A stretch of DNA of 64,000 nt from Pseudobacter ginsenosidimutans (lineage in GTDB: Bacteria; Bacteroidota; Bacteroidia; Chitinophagales; Chitinophagaceae): the NCBI RefSeq assembly GCF_007970185.1, contig NZ_CP042431.1:1302001-1366000 (forward strand), given 5' to 3'. The notes below the pieces were generated by a model. That model saw nothing but the letters and a program-made list of their open reading frames with translations, was not told where the DNA came from and did not search any database. Made by a program: the position numbers and the translations under genes. Of the stretch, positions 17,157-25,892 are shown piece after piece. Within the stretch, counting starts at the first letter, position 1, and each line of letters opens with the position of its first letter.

Positions 17157-17900
17157 ATGATCAAAAGCATTATTATCGATGATGAGCACAACAGCGTGGA
17201 AGCTCTCCATGAAATGCTGTCCCGATACTGCCCCGTGGTTGCTGTTGTAGCCACAGCCAACAATATCAACACCGCAAAAGAGTTGATCAACCTCCACCAT
17301 CCGGACCTGATCTTTATCGATATTGAAATGCCATTCGGCAATGCTTTCGATCTGCTCAACAGTATATCAAAAATCAATTTTGAAGTTATCTTCGTAACGG
17401 CTTTCGATAATTATGCCATCAACGCCATCAAATTGTCTGCACTTGATTATTTGCTGAAGCCCGTGAGCATCAAAGAGCTCCAGGCGGCTGTGGCAAAAGC
17501 GGAAGTGAAGATCAGTTCCAAGAATATCAACACCCGCATCGAGAACCTGCTGTACAATCTCAAGTCGCCGCCAAGCAGTTCCAAAAGACTGGCCCTTCCT
17601 ACTTTTGAAGGATTGATCTTTTTGGACACAGATGATTTTGTAAGACTGGAAGCGAGCAATAATTACACTTTCATATTTCTGAAAGACAAATCAAAAACCG
17701 TCGTATCGCGTCCATTGAAAGAGTTCGAGAGTTTGCTGGACATGAGTAATTTCAGCCGGGTGCACCACTCGCATATCATCAATCATAACTATATCAAGAA
17801 ATATCATCGGGGCCGCGGTGGATATGTGGAAATGGAGGATGGGAGCGCCATTGAAGTGAGTACAAGAAAGAAAGACGAATTCCTTTCCAAATTCATTTGA
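17157..17900 (+). CDS. LytTR-family response regulator
   Basis: 247 residues. The receiver domain has acidic D8/D9, phosphoacceptor D55 in LIFIDIEMPF, and the KP pair in DYLLKPVSIKEL. The C-terminal LytTR DNA-binding domain (about 140-245) includes RLEASNNYTFIFL and the FSRVHHSHIINHNYIKKYHRG block. It lies 12 bases upstream of the 981-residue kinase, so the two form an operon and an obvious pair. Confidence 0.94.
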   Translation: MIKSIIIDDEHNSVEALHEMLSRYCPVVAVVATANNINTAKELINLHHPDLIFIDIEMPFGNAFDLLNSISKINFEVIFVTAFDNYAINAIKLSALDYLLKPVSIKELQAAVAKAEVKISSKNINTRIENLLYNLKSPPSSSKRLALPTFEGLIFLDTDDFVRLEASNNYTFIFLKDKSKTVVSRPLKEFESLLDMSNFSRVHHSHIINHNYIKKYHRGRGGYVEMEDGSAIEVSTRKKDEFLSKFI

Positions 17901-17912
17901 TCGTTCATTACT

Positions 17913-20858
17913 ATGTTGCGCATTCTGCATTTACTGGTCTTCCTTCTGTCTGTAGTTACAGCAAATGCGCAGGATTACAATTATATCCAGTACACTGTTG
18001 CAGATGGTTTGCCCAGCAATACGATTTACGATGTAAAGCAGGACATCGATGGATTCATCTGGCTGGCAACAGATGCCGGACTTGTCAGATTCGATGGAAG
18101 GAAGTTTACCACCTTCACGCAAAAGGAAGGATTGCCCTCAAATGATGTGATCATTCTTTTTTCCGACAGTAAAGGAAGGACGTGGATCATCTCGATGCAC
18201 AACACTATTTGCTATTATTACAAAGGAAAGATCTACAATTACAGGAATGATTCCGCCTGCAGTAAGATGCGTTTCCCATCCATGCCATACTATATGGCGG
18301 AAAACAAGAACGGCGAAATGGGCTTCCTCAGTCATGGCTCACAAAATGAGCAAGCGGTATTTATCTTAAGGAATAATAACCAGGTAATATCCAATAGCCA
18401 GATTCAATCAACCTTTAGACATAGTTCGATAGATGGCGATGGCCCCCCTGACAAGTTCCGCATTTTTTATTATGACACCTCCGGCAAGAGAAGCGTAGCC
18501 TACCTTTTTGATGGCAAGTGGAAACATGCATGGACGCACGATTGGGACGAACACTCTAACTACTTGCGCAAATCCTATATGGTTAATGGGAAGTTGAAAC
18601 TGATGGATTCCACTTACGTTCAGGATATTAAGAGATATACTATCCACAGTACTGATATGGGTGATAATATTTCTTTTATTGAAAAAGCCCCTCAGCATCC
18701 AAGAATCAGCATACCCCCAGAGGGAAAACGGCTAACTGTTTATCAGTCTACAAACAATGGGGTATACTTTAACGATCCTGTTACTGGAAAGATAACTGAC
18801 CACTTACTCCCTGGCAAAGTCACAAACCGCTGTTACCGGGATCTGGAAAATAATATCTGGATCGGTACACATGCCGAGGGAGTATGGATATTACCATCCA
18901 AATCTGTTAAGAACATCCTTTTAAAACAACCCAAAGCAGACATACTTTCATTCTTTAGATCCGGCAACACATTATTTGCAGGAAGTGATTATGGAAATTT
19001 ATTCAATATCAGAAACAAACAACTGCAAAAGAGCGAAAACTTCGACCATTATATTCAGTTGGCTAATAACAAAGACGCCAATAACCGGTTGCATTGGATA
19101 GAACCAGGTGTTGATGGACTGATTTTCGGATTCGATGATTTTATCCTTAAATATGACCCGGCTACCAGTAAGCAATTATTCAGCAAGATCGATGTAAACA
19201 AATTCCTGTCTGTTGCGGGCAAAGACAGTTTACTGGCTGCAACAGGAAGGGCAACGCTGTTGATCAATAGCAACACTCTCAGTATTCTGGATACAATATG
19301 GCCTTATCGCAGCTATAGCGCCATTAAGCAAGGGAACGCTTACTACATCGGCACTCCGGGAGGCTTATTGAAAGTTGTTCCGGGAATCCCTGCAATACCT
19401 ATGGGAAATATTCATCCAGATCTGCAGGCGCTGGTAAACAGGATGTTCAAAACCGATGATGGAAGCATTTGGATGAGTACTACCGGTAATGGAGTTGTTC
19501 ACCTCAGGAATGACAGTATCATTCAAAAATTCAACACTTCCAATGGTCTTACCAGCAACAACTGTAAAGCATTGCACCTGGACGATAAATTTGTATGGGT
19601 AGGTACGGAAAAAGGTTTGAACAGGATCGACAGATCGTTCACCTCCGCCCCTGTTCAACATTACACAATTGAAGATGGATTACCATCAAACGATATTCAC
19701 TCCATCATTTCAGACAGCGGAACGCTCTATATCGGCACAATAGGAAAGATCACTTATTTTGATACTTCCAGTTTGCATAAACCTTCTTTTTGTTCACTCC
19801 GCTTGCTGAGTATGGAGGCAGGAAAGCAAACAGTGAACCCAGATAGCCTGCAAACATTAAAGCATAATGAAAACTCCCTGAAATTCGAATATACCGGCAT
19901 TTCTTTCAATTCCCCTAAAAACATCACTTACTATTACCGGCTCAAAGGCCAGTCAGTTTCCTGGGACTCTACCCTCAATACCAATCTTGAATTCGTTTCA
20001 TTGCCGCCCGGCGATTACACGTTTGAATTGTTTGCCAGAAACAAAGCGGGCATAAACAGCAATACCCTTACTGTTCCTTTTATTATCAAACCTGCTTTCT
20101 GGGGAACCTGGTGGTTTCGATTGCTGGTAGCGCTGATCCTGGTAACTATTGTTTGGTTGTTGGTCATCCGGCGGATCAGACAGGAACAGAACAAATCCGC
20201 CACCCAGAACCGCATCAATGAGCTGGAACAACTGGCCCTGCGCTCACAGATGAATCCGCACTTCATCTTCAATTGCCTCAACTCCATTCAGAATTTCCTG
20301 CTCCAGAACAATTTTGAAAAGACCAATGAATACCTCACATCCTTTGCACACCTGATCCGACAGACACTGGACAATTCCAGCCGATCTACCATCAGTATCG
20401 AAAGTGAATCCCGCTATCTCAGCAGTTACCTGGAACTGGAGAGTATGCGTTTCGGACATAGCTTCATCTATGATATTGAAGTGGATCCCGCCATCGATCC
20501 AGACAACACTTTCATACCAACAATGATCCTGCAGCCTTATGTGGAAAATAGCATCCGTCATGGACTCAGGTATCGTCAGGACGGCGTGAAATCCGTAAGA
20601 GTGATCTTCAGGAAAAGAGGAAATACCCTGGTATGCATAGTTGAAGACAATGGGATCGGAAGAAAGAAAGCAGCCGAACTAAAATCCTTTATGCATGTGG
20701 AGTACCAATCGAAAGGCATGACACTGACGGCGGAAAGAATTGCCGCACTCAATCGCAGACAGGATATTCCCATAACCGTAGACGTGATAGATATGGAGGA
20801 AGACGGAAATGCAACCGGCACCCAGGTGATCGTCCGATTTCCGAACGTATTCCTGTAG
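17913..20858 (+). CDS. Propeller-domain sensor histidine kinase, LytS type
   Basis: 981 residues. A signal peptide ends TANAQ. Two-component-regulator propeller repeats fill the periplasmic part; WLATDAGLVRFDGRKF, WIGTHAEGVWIL and WVGTEKGLNRIDR are clear copies. Next come a Y_Y_Y domain (about 680-745), one membrane helix (about 750-775) and the His_kinase/HATPase part. The phosphoacceptor is H783 in QMNPHFIFNCLNSIQNF. The N box MILQPYVENSIRHGL and EDNGIGRKKA are intact. The architecture resembles hybrid sensors of glycan utilisation but lacks a fused regulator; the ligand is unknown. Confidence 0.93.
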   Translation: MLRILHLLVFLLSVVTANAQDYNYIQYTVADGLPSNTIYDVKQDIDGFIWLATDAGLVRFDGRKFTTFTQKEGLPSNDVIILFSDSKGRTWIISMHNTICYYYKGKIYNYRNDSACSKMRFPSMPYYMAENKNGEMGFLSHGSQNEQAVFILRNNNQVISNSQIQSTFRHSSIDGDGPPDKFRIFYYDTSGKRSVAYLFDGKWKHAWTHDWDEHSNYLRKSYMVNGKLKLMDSTYVQDIKRYTIHSTDMGDNISFIEKAPQHPRISIPPEGKRLTVYQSTNNGVYFNDPVTGKITDHLLPGKVTNRCYRDLENNIWIGTHAEGVWILPSKSVKNILLKQPKADILSFFRSGNTLFAGSDYGNLFNIRNKQLQKSENFDHYIQLANNKDANNRLHWIEPGVDGLIFGFDDFILKYDPATSKQLFSKIDVNKFLSVAGKDSLLAATGRATLLINSNTLSILDTIWPYRSYSAIKQGNAYYIGTPGGLLKVVPGIPAIPMGNIHPDLQALVNRMFKTDDGSIWMSTTGNGVVHLRNDSIIQKFNTSNGLTSNNCKALHLDDKFVWVGTEKGLNRIDRSFTSAPVQHYTIEDGLPSNDIHSIISDSGTLYIGTIGKITYFDTSSLHKPSFCSLRLLSMEAGKQTVNPDSLQTLKHNENSLKFEYTGISFNSPKNITYYYRLKGQSVSWDSTLNTNLEFVSLPPGDYTFELFARNKAGINSNTLTVPFIIKPAFWGTWWFRLLVALILVTIVWLLVIRRIRQEQNKSATQNRINELEQLALRSQMNPHFIFNCLNSIQNFLLQNNFEKTNEYLTSFAHLIRQTLDNSSRSTISIESESRYLSSYLELESMRFGHSFIYDIEVDPAIDPDNTFIPTMILQPYVENSIRHGLRYRQDGVKSVRVIFRKRGNTLVCIVEDNGIGRKKAAELKSFMHVEYQSKGMTLTAERIAALNRRQDIPITVDVIDMEEDGNATGTQVIVRFPNVFL

Positions 20859-20883
20859 TGCCGGTCAGTTATGAAAAGATGAA

Positions 20884-21828
20884 TTATTTCGCATTCAACT
20901 TTGCCCAGATCTCGGGGATCCGTTTTATCCAGATCAGCTCTTTCTTTTTTTCCATCGCATCCGCAGTAGGCGTTCCGAAATAAATCTTACCGCCTTCCAG
21001 TGAAGCAGGAACACCACTCTGCGCCAGCACAACGGCATTGTCTCCGATGCTGAGTGTTTTAGACACGCCCACCTGCCCCCAGAGGATTACGCCAGCACCG
21101 ATCTCTACCGCACCTGCAATACCCACCTGCGCAGCAAACAAACAATTGGGACCGATAACGGAATCGTGGCCGATATGCACCTGGTTATCCATTTTGGTGC
21201 CACGACCGATCAGGGTATCATGACTGACACCTCTGTCGATAGTACAGGCCGCTCCGATCTCCACATCATCTTCAATCACTACCCTTCCACCACTTTCCAT
21301 TCTTTTATACCATACCTCCCGGTCTTTCTTCGTATTGTAGTAGAAAGCATCCGATCCTATTACGCTTCCTGCCTGGATCACCACATTGTTGCCGATCACA
21401 CAATGGTCCATAATGGTTACTCCGGGATGTATGCGGCAATTGGTCCCGATAGTAACATGGTTGCCCACATACGCGTTCGGTGCTATCCAGCTTCCTTCGC
21501 CTATCACGGCAGAATCGCTGACAGCTTTATTGGAGGAAACAAATGGACGGAAATGTTTGATGATGGTCTGATAAGCCTCAAAGGGATTGTCTGTTATCAG
21601 CAATGCTTTCTCTGCAGGAAAGCTGGTTTCTTTATTGATGATGATGAAGGATGCTGCAGACCGGATACATTTATCGTAATACTTGGGATGATCTACAAAC
21701 ACCAGGTCTCCTGGTTCTACCCTGTGAATCTCATTGATGCCTGTTGCCTGTGCGGTTGTGTTACCAACCAACCTCGCGCCGATCAGATCAGCTATCCATT
21801 GCAATGATACCGGTGATGGAAATTTCAT
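20884..21828 (-). CDS. lpxD: UDP-3-O-acylglucosamine N-acyltransferase, LpxD family
   Basis: 314 residues. The N-terminal uridine-binding domain (1 to about 100) is followed by left-handed beta-helix hexapeptide repeats (about 105-285) and a short C-terminal helix. The catalytic His is probably H221 in VHIGHDSVIG. LpxD adds the N-linked hydroxyacyl chain in lipid A synthesis. It stands alone here, without lpxC, fabZ or lpxA, and is somewhat shorter than Proteobacterial LpxD. It could be a second paralogue. Confidence 0.88.
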   Translation of the reverse strand: MKFPSPVSLQWIADLIGARLVGNTTAQATGINEIHRVEPGDLVFVDHPKYYDKCIRSAASFIIINKETSFPAEKALLITDNPFEAYQTIIKHFRPFVSSNKAVSDSAVIGEGSWIAPNAYVGNHVTIGTNCRIHPGVTIMDHCVIGNNVVIQAGSVIGSDAFYYNTKKDREVWYKRMESGGRVVIEDDVEIGAACTIDRGVSHDTLIGRGTKMDNQVHIGHDSVIGPNCLFAAQVGIAGAVEIGAGVILWGQVGVSKTLSIGDNAVVLAQSGVPASLEGGKIYFGTPTADAMEKKKELIWIKRIPEIWAKLNAK

Positions 21829-21842
21829 ATCGGGAATTTGCG

Positions 21843-21850
21843 CAAAAGTA
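21843..21850 (-). promoter_or_regulatory. -7 box upstream of lpxD
   Basis: On the minus strand the bases read TACTTTTG, an exact TAnnTTTG match, 14 bases before the lpxD start codon. A clear TTG at -33 is not seen (TTTCG lies near that distance). Confidence 0.4.
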
Positions 21851-22081
21851 CAATACGTTTTGTGAACGAAAGCATCTGCATCAGTTTCCGGAATGCAGTT
21901 GTTATCTCTATTTCAACAGCAACAATTTTATGTTCAGCTTCTGCGTTTAACATTAACAACTGCAAAACATGTGTGCAGTTTTATCTTTTACTGCCGATCT
22001 CCCCACTACATTTTCCACAGTATTAAAAAAAATGTGAATAAAATTTATTCGAATTTTTTTTAGTTTAGAGAAAATTATTTT

Positions 22082-22167
22082 TAATATTGTGTAGGGAAAT
22101 TTATTTCCCGGTACTTACTAACCCATCTACATAATAAATCTCCCGAATCATCGGGAGATTTTTTTTT
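22082..22167 (+). ncRNA. Candidate small RNA or attenuator leader
   Basis: TAATATTG (22082-22089) resembles a -7 box. After it come a hairpin (gggaaat at 22094-22100 pairing with atttccc at 22103-22109), an unpaired stretch, and a perfect rho-independent terminator. If transcribed, the product would be about 70 nt. It could be a free small RNA or the prematurely ended leader of the gene that starts at 22172. No known RNA family is recognised, and transcription is inferred only. Confidence 0.4.
22137..22167 (+). terminator. Strong rho-independent terminator
   Basis: A 10-bp perfect stem (22137-22146 with 22151-22160) and a 4-base loop, with a T run of nine bases from 22159 to 22167. It ends 4 bases before the ATG of the pseudouridine synthase. 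The purine-rich right arm (gggaga) is the only ribosome-binding-like sequence upstream of that ATG. Confidence 0.85.
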
Positions 22168-22171
22168 GACT

Positions 22172-22762
22172 ATGCTTCAATATTTCATCATCAACAAACC
22201 ATTTCAGGTACTCTCACAATTTACCTCAACCGAAGACAAACAATCTTTGCGCGATTACTTCAAAGTGCCGTCTGACGTATATCCTGTAGGAAGACTGGAT
22301 TATGATAGTGAAGGGTTACTGTTACTCACAAACGATAAACAGGTGAATCACCTGGCGCTTCATCCCAGCTTCGCACATGAACGTGAATACTGGGTGCAGG
22401 TGGAAGGGACCATCACGAAAGAAGCAATTTCACAGTTGAGTACCGGCCTTACCATTTCCATCGACGGTAAGCTCCATCGGACCAAACCTGCCCGCGCCAT
22501 CGCCTTTGCTGAACCACCCAGCGTACCAGACCGAAATCCTCCTATCCGCTTCAGACAAAATATTCCTACCAGCTGGATCAGCCTCGCCCTTACAGAAGGC
22601 AAGAACAGGCAGGTGCGCAGAATGACAGCCAAAACCGGATTCCCAACATTGCGGCTTATACGATTTCGAATCGGCTCCCTTACCATCGAAGGTTTACTGC
22701 CCGGAGAAATGAAAGAGCTGGACAGAAATACTTTCTATAAAGGAGCAGGCATTGCCCGCTGA
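22172..22762 (+). CDS. Pseudouridine synthase, RluE/RluB/RsuA family
   Basis: 196 residues, close in size to RluE, which modifies 23S rRNA. The family signature GRLDYDSEGLLLLTND contains catalytic D43. The later ALTEGKNRQVRRMTAKTGFP block is the conserved RNA-contacting motif. There is no S4 domain, as in RluE. The start is ATG at 22172; the TTG at 22166 falls inside the terminator T run. The target uridine cannot be told from sequence. Confidence 0.9.
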   Translation: MLQYFIINKPFQVLSQFTSTEDKQSLRDYFKVPSDVYPVGRLDYDSEGLLLLTNDKQVNHLALHPSFAHEREYWVQVEGTITKEAISQLSTGLTISIDGKLHRTKPARAIAFAEPPSVPDRNPPIRFRQNIPTSWISLALTEGKNRQVRRMTAKTGFPTLRLIRFRIGSLTIEGLLPGEMKELDRNTFYKGAGIAR

Positions 22763-22813
22763 ATGTGAGGCCTATTGACTATTTCGTTACCTTGCTGTAA
22801 AATCAAGTTACTT

Positions 22814-23689
22814 ATGTTGAAATCAATGACCGGATTTGGAAGAACAGAGCAATCCATAGGTGATAAAACTTTTCTCGTAGATATAAAATCGCTGAATGGA
22901 AAACAGTTTGAACTGTTCCTGAAAATGCCGGCGTTTTTGAAACCCTTTGAATTTGATATCAGGGCACTCTTATCCGAAAAACTGGGACGCGGAAGTGTTG
23001 ACTGCACCATCAGCCTCAAAGAAAGCGGCAGCTCAAAACCAGTCAGCATCAATACCGCCCTCGCCAAAACTTATTACCGTTCCATTGCTGAATTGTCCAC
23101 AGACCTTAACCTGGATCCTTCCAGCATTCTCAGCAGCCTGCTCAAACTGCCGGAAGTAATTACACCCACCAGCGATACCCTTACCGATGCAGAATGGGAG
23201 TCTTTCAAAACCCTGATCCTTTCCGCCGTAAATGAACTGAACAAGCACCGCCAGGAAGAAGGTAAGATGCTGGAAGGGGATCTCCGTCTCCGCATATCCA
23301 ATATTGAAAGACTGCAACAGGAAGTATCACTACTGGAACCACTCCGCAAACAAAAGATCCGCGAAGGACTGGTGAAAGTTCTCGAAGATAATGTTGGAAA
23401 GGAAAACTACGATCCCAACCGCCTGGAACAGGAGCTGATCTATTATATTGAAAAGATAGACCTCAGTGAAGAACAAACCCGCCTCAAAAACCATTGCGAA
23501 TATTTCAAACAGGTCCTTGAAGAAGCTGAAGAAAGCAAAGGGAAAAAATTATCCTTCATCCTCCAGGAAGTAGGACGTGAGATCAATACCACCGGAGCCA
23601 AAGCTTATGATTCCACCATCCAGAAAGCTGTTGTACAGATGAAGGACGAATTGGAAAAAGCAAAGGAGCAGGTACTGAACGTATTGTAA
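22814..23689 (+). CDS. YicC/YloC family endoribonuclease
   Basis: 291 residues. The N-terminus LKSMTGFGRTEQSIGDKTFLVDIKSLNGKQ is the hallmark of YicC_N. The C-terminal DUF1732 part reads LKNHCEYFKQVLEEAEESKGKKLSFILQEVGREINTTGAKA. E. coli YicC cleaves RNA and affects small RNA turnover. The ATG at 22814 gives the standard N-terminus. It begins 51 bases after the pseudouridine synthase and may share its transcript. Confidence 0.92.
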   Translation: MLKSMTGFGRTEQSIGDKTFLVDIKSLNGKQFELFLKMPAFLKPFEFDIRALLSEKLGRGSVDCTISLKESGSSKPVSINTALAKTYYRSIAELSTDLNLDPSSILSSLLKLPEVITPTSDTLTDAEWESFKTLILSAVNELNKHRQEEGKMLEGDLRLRISNIERLQQEVSLLEPLRKQKIREGLVKVLEDNVGKENYDPNRLEQELIYYIEKIDLSEEQTRLKNHCEYFKQVLEEAEESKGKKLSFILQEVGREINTTGAKAYDSTIQKAVVQMKDELEKAKEQVLNVL

Positions 23690-23692
23690 TTT

Positions 23693-23700
23693 TATATTTG
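23693..23700 (+). promoter_or_regulatory. -7 box upstream of gldH
   Basis: TATATTTG, an exact TAnnTTTG match in the short gap between yicC and gldH, 13 bases before the gldH start. No TTG at the expected -33 distance, so confidence is limited. Confidence 0.35.
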
Positions 23701-23713
23701 TAAAAAAATCCCC

Positions 23714-24199
23714 TTGAAAAAACAAGGCTCAACCAGCATCCTGTTGTTCTTACTGGCCGGCATTCTTTTGAATGCCTGCTCCATCAGAACAGATCTATTT
23801 GAGAAGAACGTGGCCATCCCCAACCACGCCTGGAGCAAAGACTTTAAACCAGAGATCACCGTGAACGTGGAAGATACTGTAAGCCGGTACCATATTTACG
23901 TGGTGATCCGTCATACAGATGCGTACAAGTTCAAAAATCTCTGGGTGAGCACCACCATTCAAAACCCGAAGGGTGAAACCAGTTCACATCCACTGGATCT
24001 TCAACTCGCCACCGATGATAAAGGATGGCTAGGTTCCGGTATGGATGATATTTTTGAACAGCGCGTACGCATTACTCCCGGCGAACAACCTGTTCCCCTC
24101 CAGGCAGGTACATACAAGTTCACACTGCAGCAGATCATGCGTGAAGACCCGCTGGAAAATGTAATGAATGCAGGTATCCGTCTCGAAAAAGCAAAATGA
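23714..24199 (+). CDS. gldH: Gliding motility lipoprotein GldH
   Basis: 161 residues. A signal peptide ends with lipobox LLNACS, so it is a lipoprotein. The body carries GldH features: DLFEKNVAIPNHAWSKDF, YHIYVVIRHTDAYKFKNLW and ETSSHPLDLQL. In Flavobacterium GldH is needed for gliding and works with the type IX secretion machinery. The start codon is TTG; no ATG is available before the signal peptide. Its stop is 3 bases before the histidine kinase start, so the three genes here form an operon. GldH homologues also occur in non-gliding Bacteroidota. Confidence 0.88.
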   Translation: MKKQGSTSILLFLLAGILLNACSIRTDLFEKNVAIPNHAWSKDFKPEITVNVEDTVSRYHIYVVIRHTDAYKFKNLWVSTTIQNPKGETSSHPLDLQLATDDKGWLGSGMDDIFEQRVRITPGEQPVPLQAGTYKFTLQQIMREDPLENVMNAGIRLEKAK

Positions 24200-24202
24200 T
24201 GA

Positions 24203-25177
24203 ATGAAAGCATCCCGTAAAAGCAGGTTATTCCTGGCGAGCCTGGCCTACTGGTTCCTGCTGGTCTATATTGTAGCAGCACTGGTGTTCTGGTTTTTTGA
24301 ACTCAACCAGCAATCAGACCAGATGGCCAGCTACAAGATCAGCGCACTGATACTGGATGATCCGGATTATCTCAGCAAATACGAGAAGATACAGGATGAA
24401 AGAAAAAGAAAATCTGCACAGTTCCTTGGAGAAGGGATCACCTTCCTGGTCCTGACCCTTCTGGGAGCATTCTACGTTTATCGCGCCGTACGCAAACAGA
24501 TCAAACTCCAGCAGCAGCAGCAACATTTCATGATGGCCGTTACCCATGAGCTCAAAACGCCCATCGCTGTTGCCAAACTCAACCTGGAAACTTTACTCAA
24601 ACACCAGCTGGACGATCAGAAAAAGAACAAGCTGCTCTCCATGACGCTGGAAGAAACCAATCGCCTCAATACCCTCGCCAATAATATCCTGGTATCCTCA
24701 CAACTGGAAGGAGGCCGCTATCGAATCGCGAGGGAAGAGATCGATTTCAGCAGCCTGGTTCAATCCGCCGTACAGGATTTCATCAACCGCTTCCCGGCCC
24801 GGAAATGGATCACCAATATCCAGGCAGATACAGAGCTCAACGGCGATCCCCTGCTCCTCCAGATACTGGTGAACAATCTGGTGGAGAATGCCGTTAAGTA
24901 TTCACCTAAGACCGCGGCCATCGAATGCAGGCTCTTTACAAAAGGAAAGACCCTGGTCTTACAGGTAGCTGATGAAGGCCCGGGTATTCCGGATAATGAA
25001 AAGAACAAAGTGTTCGAAAAGTTTTATCGCATCGGTAACGAGAATACCCGCACTGCCAAAGGCACAGGGCTCGGCCTCTTCCTTTGCCGGAAAATTGCGG
25101 AAGATCATCGCGCTACCATCCGCGTAACAGATAACACGCCCACCGGTTGTATCTTTACCGTGAGTTTCACCCTGTAA
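24203..25177 (+). CDS. Sensor histidine kinase, HisKA type
   Basis: 324 residues. Two membrane helices (about 12-32 and 78-95) enclose a short periplasmic loop of about 45 residues. The HisKA phosphoacceptor is H115 in AVTHELKTPIAVAK, followed by the N box LVNNLVENAVKYSP, the D box VADEGPGIPDNE and GTGLGLFLCRKIAEDH. All catalytic residues are intact. The small sensor loop suggests a membrane or nearby-protein signal. It is followed directly by an OmpR-type regulator, a normal cognate pair. Confidence 0.94.
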   Translation: MKASRKSRLFLASLAYWFLLVYIVAALVFWFFELNQQSDQMASYKISALILDDPDYLSKYEKIQDERKRKSAQFLGEGITFLVLTLLGAFYVYRAVRKQIKLQQQQQHFMMAVTHELKTPIAVAKLNLETLLKHQLDDQKKNKLLSMTLEETNRLNTLANNILVSSQLEGGRYRIAREEIDFSSLVQSAVQDFINRFPARKWITNIQADTELNGDPLLLQILVNNLVENAVKYSPKTAAIECRLFTKGKTLVLQVADEGPGIPDNEKNKVFEKFYRIGNENTRTAKGTGLGLFLCRKIAEDHRATIRVTDNTPTGCIFTVSFTL

Positions 25178-25186
25178 TTGAAAAGC

Positions 25187-25891
25187 ATGAGCACAACAAA
25201 AACATCCATACTGTTGGTGGAAGATGAAGAAAATCTCCACGAAGCACTGAAGCTGAACCTGGAACTGGAAGGCTATGAAGTTACTTCCTCCTTCACCGGC
25301 AGCGAAGCCCTTCAGAAAGTGCAGGGAGAATATTTCGATCTTATCATCCTCGATGTGATGTTGCCGGAACTGGATGGCATCACCGTTACAGAAACCATCC
25401 GGGTCCAAAATAATGAAGTGCCCATTCTCATACTCTCCGCTAAGAATGCCAGCTCAGACCGCGTGCTCGGCCTTAAAAAAGGCGCGGACGATTATCTCAC
25501 CAAACCTTTTAACCTGGAAGAACTCCTGCTCCGTGTTCAGAAGCTGATCAACAAGAACAAGAAAATGCAGGAGAAGGATTCCGTAGGAGACACATATGTA
25601 TTTGGCAGCAATACGCTCGATTTCAAAGCACAGGAAGCCGTCACCCGCAAGGGAGAACGCATTCAGCTCAGTAAGAAAGAAGCCATGCTGCTGAAACTGC
25701 TGATAGAAAACAAGAACGAAGTAGTACCCCGCGAAAAGATCCTGCAAACAGTTTGGGGCTATAACGTTTACCCCACCACGCGCACCATCGATAATTTCAT
25801 TCTTAACTTCAGGAAATATTTTGAAGAAGACAGCCGCAATCCGCAGTACTTCCACTCTGTTCGCGGCGTAGGTTACAAATACACGGAATAG
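25187..25891 (+). CDS. OmpR/PhoB-family response regulator
   Basis: 234 residues. The receiver domain has the acidic residues in LLVEDEEN, phosphoacceptor D56 in LIILDVMLP and Lys in DYLTKPFNLEE. A winged-helix DNA-binding domain (about 130-232) ends TIDNFILNFRKYFEEDSRNPQYFHSVRGVGYKY, shown in two parts in the family signature. The ATG at 25187 is preferred to a TTG at 25178. It is the partner of the kinase 9 bases upstream and is convergent with batD, leaving only one base between the stops. Confidence 0.93.
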   Translation: MSTTKTSILLVEDEENLHEALKLNLELEGYEVTSSFTGSEALQKVQGEYFDLIILDVMLPELDGITVTETIRVQNNEVPILILSAKNASSDRVLGLKKGADDYLTKPFNLEELLLRVQKLINKNKKMQEKDSVGDTYVFGSNTLDFKAQEAVTRKGERIQLSKKEAMLLKLLIENKNEVVPREKILQTVWGYNVYPTTRTIDNFILNFRKYFEEDSRNPQYFHSVRGVGYKYTE

Positions 25892-25892
25892 A

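Larger units (their letters stand above)
21829..22171. other. 343-base intergenic region with three hairpins
   Basis: No convincing gene. The first part carries an lpxD promoter-like box. A 7-bp stem (21958-21964 with 21974-21980) is followed by a T-rich run. 22020-22090 is strongly AT-rich. Then come an inverted repeat (22094-22109) and a strong plus-strand terminator (22137-22167). The layout would suit a short transcript or an attenuated leader for the pseudouridine synthase. Short open frames here have no protein-like character. Confidence 0.6.

Noticed and set aside
16374-17300. A 308-codon open frame on the minus strand
   Set aside because: Antisense of the carboxypeptidase-regulatory-like protein and the start of the LytTR regulator.
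21744-22026. Two short plus-strand frames upstream of the pseudouridine synthase
   Set aside because: No signal peptide, family or codon pattern of real genes; one lies over the start of lpxD.
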